From the NCBI GenBank assembly GCA_051294375.1, contig CM119264.1, positions 15,525,473 to 15,589,472 on the forward strand: 64,000 nucleotides of DNA, read 5' to 3'. The notes under the pieces were generated by a model, which made no database searches, was not told where the DNA came from, and was given only the letters and a program-made list of their open reading frames with translations. Made by a program: the position numbers and the translations under genes. This DNA is from Paraspadella gotoi. Its lineage: Eukaryota; Chaetognatha. Shown piece after piece: positions 56,801-64,000 of this stretch. Positions within the stretch are counted from its first letter, which is position 1. Every line of letters begins with the position of its first letter.

Positions 56801-59800
56801 AGAACCATATTTATGACTGAGAGATGGATACATTTATATTCATCCATTTCTCAGTCACTTAAGTGGGGTGTACTAAGTAATAACTTTTCTTGACAATTTC
56901 TTCGTAACTTCTTTCGAAATTATTTATTTTACTTTTCCTAAATAAAAGTAATGTTGATTGGCTCAGTGGTCGTCAGGAGCAAAAAGGTAAAGAGAGAAAG
57001 GAGAGCTGGTTTTAGAGAATGCATTGTACAATTGGGCCCTCTTTCCACCAGGTCTCAACCTTACGCGAGGATTTCGCCCAGAAGGAGGTAGTGAGTGTCG
57101 AACAGACAGTGGCTAACGCTTTTAATCTCCGTAACTACAAAGATGTCTTCATCAACCGCGTCGACGCTCGTGAAGTCGTCCTCGATCTTGTCGAAATTAG
57201 CTTCAAGGAACAGTACATTAGTCGTGCAGACATGTGGAATCTCAAAAAAATTCTTGTTGGAGGCTGTGTTTATCTACAGAAGAAGATAGATTTTTTCAAC
57301 GCCCGGATGCAGGTATTTTTCCTAGTTTTGGCATATTAAAAAGTTCAGATTTTAATTAATAAATTATTGCCCGAGGCATATAAAGAATATGAATATAAAG
57401 AGCATGAAGAAACGATGGTCGGTGCTTTACCGAAAAGAAAAGCAACGTTACAATGTTCAATGATCCTGAAAACGCTGAAAAGATTGTTTATGAGTTAGTG
57501 ATAGGGTGTGCCAAATTTCTAAAGTTTTGAGCTCTTTTCCCGCTCTTTGAGCCGTAGGCCTCTCGAACTAATTGATCTCCATTCTCCAGGAATGCTGACT
57601 ATTGACTAATTTATTGACGGGAGAGGACAAGTTGAAACTTTTCCTCCAGTTTCGACTTCTGAAATGTATCATGCTCGACATTTGGGTGAATCTGCGATCT
57701 TATAAGTTGACCTCGGTCTAGAAAATAATTAAACCTTTTAATCTCTCTATATTGATATCTTCTCTCAAAGTTGAAGCTTTAGTAGGGATTAGTAGGAAGT
57801 CGCTATATCGAAAGAAGCCAGCGGTTTTTATTTCGCCAGACGGGCTTAAGCCCATCTTGGCGTGATTTTGGTTCGCCTCTGCTTTTTTGTGACCGTTGTC
57901 GTCATCGTGCTTCTTTACAATCGAAAATTGTAAAGTGTGTAACCATAGGAAGCTAAAAATTTAGTTATAGTATGGCAACAGCCGGGTTGCCTGTGATGCC
58001 CTTTGGGTTGGGGCATCTCGCTGTTAGCTTTGGGGGGCTTCCGACCCTCAGTGACGCATCCAGTCACTGGCGCGGTTTCCCTAGGACGGTCTCGCTTTGC
58101 CAACACAGAGGGAAGTTGTTAGGACTGGATGGAACACAATGCCTGGGATGGTGTGTTCCCCCTCTGAGCCAATTGTATTGGCTGAACGATCGTGGATCCC
58201 CGGGCCAAGACATCACTCAGGTTCCTCAAGCCTGAGAGGTGTCTGACAGGACAGGTTAAGATTGGGAATAATTTTAGGGGACGAAATAGAATAGACATGT
58301 AGTGAAATGTTTTATTTGTCAATGAATAAATATTCAAATGTATGAAAGTTCGATGATGAATCTTCAAGAAAGTTTTTTCCCGACAATAGGCTAGGCTGAG
58401 AGAAAGAGAGAGAGTGTGAAAGATAAATGAAATACTTCTTTTTCTTATCTTTCACTCTTTTTTTTACTTTTATTAAACCTCAAATCTTTATTTTTAATTT
58501 TTTTAATTTTACTAAATTATTTTTCAGTTCCGGAAACCTGAAATCTGAACATGGAAGACGACTTTAGGATTTTATAAAAATTTGTCTGGATGTCTGGCTA
58601 TTGCCCATTGAAGCAATTTTTCAATGTCTCCTTCTCTCTCTCTTTTCTCTTTTAATTATATGTAGCTCTCTCTCTCTTTTCCCCAGCCTCAGGCTCGGAA
58701 AAAAAAAACGAGTGCAGCTGGCTCTGCAGGGGCTTTTTCTCTCTTTTCTCCTGCTGCTTCTGCTGCTGCCTTTTGATTTCTTTTCTTTTTTTCTGGCTAC
58801 CTCTGTTGCTGCCGCTGCTGATTCGTCTCTCTCTCTCTGCGTTTTTATTTAAAAAAAAATGAATTAGGATATAACTCGTAAAATTAGGCATCGAATTTGT
58901 GCATTTTGCTATCGCAACATCGTGTTTTTATTTTGTTCTTTCTTTTCATCACTCTCTCTTTATTTTTATTTTTCTATCCTTTCTTTCCTATCTTATCCTT
59001 TCTTTCCTATCCTTTCCTTCTATCCTTTTCTTTCTATTCTTTCCTTTCTTTCTATTCTTTCCTTTCTTTCTATTCTTTCCTTTCTTTCCTATCCTTTATT
59101 TCCTATCCTTTCTTTCTATTCTTTCTTTTTATTTATTCTTTTCTTCTTTTTCATTGTGTTTATGAATTAATTTTCTTTTCTCAAATTTGATTTTAGTATC
59201 AAAATTTGTCATCAATCCAGATTTTTCTTATGGCAGTGATTTCTATACGGGTATTTTCAACAATGAAATTGAAACTTATATAAATATTATTTCTTTTTTC
59301 CCACTTTATTTAAAAAAACGGTTGGCTATAGTTATCTTCTTCTTAAAACATAGAACTCACTGGCAGAATTTCTATGCTTTCAAAATACGGTAAGACATAA
59401 TTTCTTTTACGTTAATCATTCTACGCATTCGACGCCCTTGCCAATCACGAGCGCGCCGGCTCGATGCAGAGAAGCTGGCCGTGGCGAAAAGGGAATTAGA
59501 GAAGATGGTATCTCTAGGAATTGCAAAGCGAGGAAAGTCGGAGTGGTCTTCGCTGCTGCACGTCGTCTCAAAGCCCGATGGAGGCTGGAGATGCTGTGAC
59601 GACTACAGGCGCCTCAACGCCCAGACCATCGACGACCGATATCCGGTCAAACTCCTCACGGACTTCAATTCGCAATTGGAGGGCAAGACAATTTTTTCGA
59701 AAATTGACTTGCTCAAGGGCTACCATCAAATCCCAGTCAATCCCGATGACATAAAAAAAAACGGCAGTGATCACTAGAGTGGAGCACTGGGGAACATAAA

Positions 59801-62800
59801 TTTTATTTGAGTGATCAAACAAGGATATTTAGACGTGAGATAGTATGATTAAGGAGTACAAAAAATATTTTTCTTATATTGTTTGGGGAACAGTATCATT
59901 AATTACAATATATTTATAGTAATATTCTTATAAAATCATAAATTTTCAAAATAGTTTTTTTTAAATTTTTTTATTAAAGATTCTAATTCTTCATAAAAAG
60001 TTAGATCAAAAATATAAAATATGTTATTAAAAATTTCAATGTCTTCAGCGTCAAAAATGGAAAAAAAAGGTCAAATTCTTTACTTTTTTACACTTTGTAG
60101 TAGAAACTATTATATGATGATACGTTTTGGTCATTTTTCGCAGCTTTAAGTTTAACCTAAAAATATCATAAAACATATTTTACAAAAGTTTTTCAGTTTT
60201 TTCCGGCGAATCCAAAACAGTTCTTAAAATTAAAAAAATATGATTTTAAAATTTTATGATTTTATAAGGATATTAATATAAAAAAAATTTAATTAATGAT
60301 ACTGTTATGTAATTTTTTTTAAAAAAAGGGCTTAATTATTTTATATTACATATACAAAGGCAGCAAAAAAACATTGTTCCATCGCTCAATCTTTTCATCA
60401 CTCCACCCTAGTGATCACGCCTTTCGGATTGTACGTCTTCCCGCGTTGCCCATTCGGTCTGAAGAACGCCGGGCAAGATTTCCAAAGGTTGATGGATGAA
60501 ATTCTAGGTGATATTCCTCACATCTTTGCTTACTTGGATGACATCCTCGTAGCGTCGTCATCGCTGGAGGAACACTTGGCAGACCTCGAGCGAGTCTTCA
60601 AGGCACTCGACGACAATGGATTGGTGGTCAACATCAAGAAGTGTCTGTTGGGCCAAGAGTCGCTCGAGTTTCTAGGGTTCCTTGTCGATAAGAATGGCGT
60701 ACGACCTTTGCCAGAGAGAGTCCAAACACTTCAAGAGAAGACGCGACCAACGTCAATCAAGGAGCCGCGCCACTCCGCTTTCTCTTCCTCCTCCTCCTCC
60801 TCCTTCTCCCCCCCCATCTCGATTTCCCCAAATCGACCCCACCTTCCCCCCGACCCACCCTTACCCGCTTCCCCCTTTTTGCTTCCATCTTCACCTTCCT
60901 TTCAGTCTCCACGCGAAGCTACTCCACCGTCAAAAGGAAAAGGAAGCATAACAACAACAACAATCTCGAAGTCAAAGAAGATGAGCCAACGTGTAGTCTA
61001 AGGCGTAGTGCAAGACTTGCGAGATCATACAACAGCGGAAAATCGTCCACATATGCAGTAGTATTAAAAGAAACTACTAAAACGTCAACAAAACAACAAC
61101 TGAAACTTTATTACCTTTTGTACAAAATTTTATATTGTAGAATATTATCAACATTTTTCCACACTTAAAACGAATTTATATTTTTTGATGGAAATATTAA
61201 TACCATTATATTCCAACAGCGGGGATGTGGACAATTAAGATTAGCCAGAATCTAAATCTTTTTGTTTTTATATGATTATATTTTCTCCACTATTTTTAGC
61301 ATTTTGTTTATTAAACGTTACCTGTACTTGTTAACTGAATGATTTCAGTCTCATGTTAATAACATTAAAACAATGTTTCTCTCTCATCATGCTTTTATTT
61401 AAATTCTCCAAATGTAATGAGTACATTATAACTACAATTAAATAATCAAATCAAAACGAATAATGTTTCTAGCCACATATCTGCCCTTATTAAGATGAAA
61501 CTAAAACGAATTTTTATGGTAAGGGCAACTTTTAAAGATTAAATTGCTCGTCAGATCTATCGTGTTTTTTAGATATTAGGCAAAAAAAGGGCACACTATA
61601 TTTTAAAACTTTTTTCCATTTTTTCTACTATTTTTTTTCTCTCTTTAACCTTCTCTCTGTGCCTCTCTCTTTCTCTCTATCTTTCTCTCCCTTTCTCTGT
61701 GTCTTTTCTTCTTTTACCTTTATTTTCCTTCCTCTATATCTCTGCTTTTCTCTCCCTCTCTGATTCTCTTATCTTTTCTTTTCTCTTAATTGTTCTCGTT
61801 CTCCCCATATATTAATTTCTTTTCACTATTTCTCTCTCTCCCTGAAACTTTTTTTTCACCCATGCTCTCTCTTCTCTTATCTTTTTCTCATTCTCATTCA
61901 TTTTTTGCATTTATATCATACTAGATGTATAAAAATCTTTAAAATGTATTGTAATAAAAAAAACATTGGGTAGCGTATAATTTTATTTAAAGTTTGGTTG
62001 CCTAGCAGATTTAAAAAATCGACAGAATTTTGCGGAAATTTTTTCCGCAAAAACCTGTCGATTGAGAGAAATTAATTTACTGACGCTTCCCCTTTCAATA
62101 AAAGAAGGCGGTTTTTTTTAATTTTTCAACTTTAGTATATTTCTCATCTATTAAAACTATAAAATAAGTCAAAAACCGAGTTTTAGTTTAAATAAAACGC
62201 ACCTCACAAATCCTCTCAAATTATAAATTAAAAATTAAAAATTTTTTGGCAGCAAAACTATTAAATTTTTTACCCTAATTTTTTAGGTACCAGAAGCACC
62301 AACAATTGGGAATATTTGATAAGAATTATGGACATTTTGAAGTATTTTCGTTTAACAAATTGTAATAAAATGTAAAAATGTAAGTTTTTGACTAGTCAAT
62401 TTAAAAATTAATTCATAGGCAAACAATAGATGACTAACGGCAAATGAACCAACTCGGAGGTAAAGAAGATAAGGACCCGAAAGCCGGAGTAAAAAATCTT
62501 TTTTCAATGATCTTGGCGTTCAAATCTCAAGACAAAAGTCAAAATGGACAAAAATGGACATAATTTTTTTATTAAAAGTGGCAAAAATGATATTGATTCT
62601 TGATTAGAAAATGCAGCAGATGATTTCATTTAATCCGTAGTCTAGCCAACTTTGTCTTAGAGTTAAAATTTAATCATTTTTGTTGGTAACATTCTAATAA
62701 TATTGAAAAAAGTTTTTTTTTACTAAATTCTTCGTAGAAATCACTGCCCTGAAAATAACAGATAATCTGGATATAGTGACTTGATAATCATGACCTTTTA

Positions 62801-63610
62801 TGTCTTGCGTAATGGGGGTAGTAAATAAACCCAAAAGATTTAATCATTAAGTCAGTCAATAAAACCATTTCAAATAGGCTGTTCTGCGAAATTTTTTAAT
62901 GAAGAAAAAAAATTAGAAAAATGGTTAAGTTTTTTTTAAGCGAGATTTTTGCCTAGGATAGCAATATATAGTATTTTCTGATGTGAGGCACTCTGTTTAA
63001 AATGATTTCTATCCATTTTATTCATATCATATATTCATTATTCATATATTATTAAGTGAGAATAATATTCACAGAAATGGTACAATTTGTTTGACAGGTT
63101 CGTGAGATGTGGAGTCGGGGCGAACGCGTCGCCTGCGGTGCGATATCAGAAAACACCCGCATCGTTTTTCGCTCCTCTACTGCCAGCATCTCCATCTTTA
63201 TTCAGGTACAGGGCTTGAGGAATGAGCTCGTTTTCATCTTCCCTCTGGTTTTTTTCACAAAATTTTGTAATCCCAGATGAGTGTTGAAATGTGGGAGTTC
63301 GATTCCAATGGGGATCTTTATTTCGAAAAGAGCGTTACCGGATTTTTAACGGAACTATTTTCGCGATGGAAAGACGACCACTGCAATCATGACGTCACGA
63401 TCGTATTGTTTTCAAGGAATTTCATTATTGCTACTATTTTTTTAAAAACAAATCTTTGGCAATAATGATAATATTAATAACAGGGTTTTCTATGAAGCCG
63501 AATCTTTGAACGATTTTCCTGCCGATATGCGACACTGTATTTTGCAAAATACAAGCGGAATATTTTATGAAGATTATTATTTAGTACCTGTTCAGAATGA
63601 GAGATACGAG
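50711..63610 (+). CDS. DEPDC5: DEPDC5/Iml1, GATOR1 subunit (gene span, first five exons)
   Basis: Exons: 50711-50875, 57052-57312, 63098-63205, 63277-63416 and 63484-63610, 267 codons in total, against about 1600 residues in human DEPDC5. The product follows DEPDC5 without gaps: N-terminal domain ([28 protein letters not shown]-like [22 protein letters not shown]), then the start of the SABA/Iml1 domain ([38 protein letters not shown]). Known role: with NPRL2 and NPRL3 it forms GATOR1, the GTPase-activating complex for RagA/B that turns off mTORC1 at the lysosome when amino acids are low. Introns 1 and 2 (about 6.2 and 5.8 kb) are filled with repeats. The gene continues past the window. One junction lacks a GT donor (see findings). 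Confidence 0.96.
51060..51652 (+). mobile_element. Family E element, 5' part eroded
   Basis: Modules with AAAACTCATTTCTACTC and CACACTTCCCTACCCAC, and the end hairpin GGGATCTGCTTATAATTAGA. The head is not intact. Confidence 0.55.
51685..51896 (+). repeat. Family B repeat (DEPDC5 intron 1)
   Basis: Contains CAGAACCGTTCAATGTAAGC, TTACAGGCGGGTTAAGC and GACCTTTGGGTTGGGAGGCG. Confidence 0.6.
52344..52820. repeat. Fold-back with 157-bp arms and GC-richer loop
   Basis: 52344-52500 and 52664-52820 are reverse complements with no net indel and only a couple of mismatches seen. The 163-bp loop (52501-52663) is non-repetitive and much less AT-rich than its surroundings. Confidence 0.85.
52842..53297 (-). 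repeat. 16-nt minisatellite, array 1
   Basis: About 27 units of GGATTCCTCCCACACG or close variants. As 16 is not a multiple of 3 and the unit lacks stops, long frames run in several phases on both strands; none is a gene. Confidence 0.85.
53303..53797 (+). mobile_element. Family E start with 18-nt array, between inverted 16-nt arrays
   Basis: AAGTTTGAGCAAACAATGTC start, then about twelve 18-nt units like GTCAACTGGCATAATTTG (53372-53585), an AG run and one eroded E module. The end hairpin is missing. Confidence 0.6.
53800..54166 (+). repeat. 16-nt minisatellite, array 2 (inverted to array 1)
   Basis: About 22 units of CGTGTGGGAGGAATCC, the reverse complement of array 1. The pair could fold into a stem of up to ~370 bp around the family E segment. 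Confidence 0.85.
54170..56304. other. AT-rich intron sequence without recognised features
   Basis: Unique-looking AT-rich DNA of DEPDC5 intron 1. A 129-codon minus-strand frame (55863-55474) is Phe/Leu/Ile/Lys-rich, has no known motif and is probably chance. Confidence 0.4.
56305..56414. repeat. Perfect 48-bp hairpin
   Basis: 56305-56352 and 56367-56414 are exact reverse complements, with a 14-nt loop TTGTTTCGACTCAT. The stem contains TTATTATTAATAAGTTGCAG. The loop sequence resembles the TTTCGGCTC part of the fold-back at 38011. Confidence 0.9.
57052..57312 (+). CDS. DEPDC5: DEPDC5 exon 2
   Basis: The acceptor is CTCTTTCCACCAG and the donor ATGCAGGTATTT, phase 0 at both ends. Product [20 protein letters not shown]...[23 protein letters not shown]. 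Very close to the N-terminal domain of human DEPDC5. Confidence 0.97.
57972..58250 (+). repeat. Family C copy (DEPDC5 intron 2)
   Basis: GGCAACAGCCGGGTTGCCTG start. It keeps the extra tail CTCAGGTTCCTCAAGCCTGA seen after the copy at 41235. Confidence 0.65.
58620..59231 (+). repeat. Family D copy, cut by family F
   Basis: CT tract, CTGCAG core and a long (TTCCTATCC)-like tract at 58970-59120. Breaks at AGATTTTTCTTAT, where family F begins; the D end GCGATTGCGACGAT is not found beyond F. Confidence 0.65.
59420..60765 (+). pseudogene. Gypsy reverse transcriptase, broken by a hAT-like insert
   Basis: The first half (to 59774) shows [25 protein letters not shown] and [15 protein letters not shown]; the second half (from 60411) shows [19 protein letters not shown] and the catalytic YLDD, then LEFLGFLV. 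These are Ty3/Gypsy reverse transcriptase blocks in order. The 636-bp hAT-like element splits them. In addition, a nine-A run at about 59752-59760 puts the two halves out of frame by one base. It ends abruptly after TRPTSIKE, in the connection to RNase H; RNase H and integrase are missing. Confidence 0.88.
59775..60410. mobile_element. hAT-like non-autonomous element, 636 bp
   Basis: Ends TAGAGTGGAG and, reversed, TAGGGTGGAG, with an exact 8-bp duplication GTGATCAC on both sides (59767-59774 and 60411-60418). The Gypsy coding frame shows what the empty site was. No transposase; AT-rich interior. Confidence 0.9.
60766..61489 (+). other. Sequence downstream of the Gypsy fragment, origin unclear
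   Basis: A CT/Pro-rich stretch (60780-60900), then a frame with [20 protein letters not shown] at about 61000-61055 that looks coding but belongs to nothing I recognise. It might be the tail of the retroelement or captured host sequence. The remainder is AT-rich. Confidence 0.35.
63098..63205 (+). CDS. DEPDC5: DEPDC5 exon 3
   Basis: The acceptor is TTTGTTTGACAG and the donor ATTCAGGTACAG, phase 0 at both ends. Product [20 protein letters not shown]...SISIFIQ, collinear with human DEPDC5. Confidence 0.96.
63277..63416 (+). CDS. DEPDC5: DEPDC5 exon 4
   Basis: The acceptor is TTTTGTAATCCCAG. Product [20 protein letters not shown]...DVTIVLFS plus the split Arg codon. The 3' boundary is placed by homology, because the next bases are GAATTT and not GT. 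The intron to exon 5 is 67 bp. Confidence 0.92.
63484..63610 (+). CDS. DEPDC5: DEPDC5 exon 5
   Basis: The acceptor is ATTAATAACAG and the donor TACGAGGTAAGT. It begins in phase 2 and ends in phase 0. Product [17 protein letters not shown]...[18 protein letters not shown], matching the FYDAKS...EDFYKVVVQNER region of human DEPDC5. Confidence 0.95.
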
Positions 63611-63702
63611 GTAAGTACTTCAATTCATGTGTCTAAATCAGCGGATTTCTAATTTTTTTGCTATTTATCTTTGATTTTAATGAACTTCTGAAAAATTAAA
63701 CA

Positions 63703-64000
63703 AGTTTGAGCAAACAATGGTCGGATACTGCCTACGATTTAAATTAATTAGATTAATCGATTAATTAATTAATATGACTTAATATGTAATAATTAATTAT
63801 TAATTATATATTCAAACTATATTCATCATCGATTCCTTTAAATGGTTTAGGACAGTTATTAAAATGTTTGTTTACTTTTATCAAAACAAACAAATATCCT
63901 CTATTTTATTTTTTCTCCTCTTCTCTCTCTCTCTTCTCTCTCTCCTCTCTCTCTTTTATTTTATGCAATTGCGACGATCTTTTAATGCTTTTAAGTTTTT
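63703..64000 (+). repeat. Family E start and short family D at the window edge
   Basis: AAGTTTGAGCAAACAATGGT with an eroded GTCGGAT end, TAATTAATTAA-rich DNA, then a shortened family D (CATCATCGATT, CT tract, ending GCAATTGCGACGAT). Lies in DEPDC5 intron 5. Confidence 0.5.

Larger units (their letters stand above)
59416..61489 (+). mobile_element. Gypsy-bearing insert in family F
   Basis: Bounded by TTAA on both sides (59412-59415 and 61490-61493), where copy 1 of F has a single TTAA. It begins directly inside Gypsy reverse transcriptase with no LTR, so it is 5'-truncated or a captured fragment. It ends in AT-rich sequence with no LTR recognised. Confidence 0.65.
59232..62748. mobile_element. 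Family F element, copy 2, interrupted
   Basis: Starts GGCAGTGATTTCTATACGG and ends GTAGAAATCACTGCC. It matches copy 1 (34961-36480) on both sides of a 2.07-kb insert at 59416-61489. The conserved hairpin TTTTGCGGAAA...TTTCCGCAAAA lies at about 62029-62056. Confidence 0.75.

Noticed and set aside
58897-59190. Hydrophobic 97-codon frame resembling a membrane protein
   Set aside because: Product of a TTCCTATCC-like simple repeat in family D, open in three phases.

Overview
This is animal nuclear DNA: AT-rich, full of interspersed and tandem repeats, with two recognisable conserved genes split by introns. Nothing in it is bacterial. The species cannot be fixed from the sequence. Degenerate TTAGGG-type tracts, small exons and a high load of transposons suggest an invertebrate. 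A 25-base run of N at 5236-5260 joins two contigs.

Genes. (1) 3-791 (+) is the 3' end of a C2H2 zinc-finger gene whose start lies off the window. (2) 27817-50417 (+) is AAAS, encoding Aladin, a WD-repeat nucleoporin. Seven exons were placed with matching phases, giving about 505 residues; the first coding exon was not found. (3) 50711-63610 (+) is the 5' part of DEPDC5/Iml1, the GATOR1 subunit. Five exons (267 codons) are present and the gene runs off the right edge. AAAS stops only 293 bp before the DEPDC5 start, on the same strand.

Structure. 3417-5235 is a 1.8-kb fold-back ending at the N gap. 5261-32355 is a giant inverted duplication that begins at the other side of the gap. Both have nearly the same ~490-bp element as hairpin loop. 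The large one duplicates two AAAS exons: the right-arm copies are intact, the left-arm copies carry 1-base deletions. Where I compared them, the arms differ almost only by 1-2 base indels, so a haplotype or assembly fold-back must be weighed against a real recent duplication. The left arm also carries a 9.58-kb insertion with inverted ends and a target duplication, absent from the right arm.

Repeats. Introns and spacers consist largely of nested elements. Family D (~0.7 kb, CT-rich, ends ATCGTCGCAA) recurs across the window. Family E has 11-bp inverted ends and ~160-bp internal modules. Family F (~1.5 kb) has ends GGCAGTGATTTCTA. Two hAT-like elements have exact 8-bp target duplications. There are also Gypsy fragments, families A (tRNA-like), B, C and H, and 16-, 18-, 19- and 22-nt minisatellites. 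Nesting is readable: D is interrupted by a hAT-like element, which is interrupted by the 9.58-kb element; elsewhere D is followed by F, which is interrupted by a Gypsy-bearing segment, which is interrupted by another hAT-like element. I found no multi-gene system beyond these two genes. The unusual content is the paired fold-backs and the nested, partly novel, element families.
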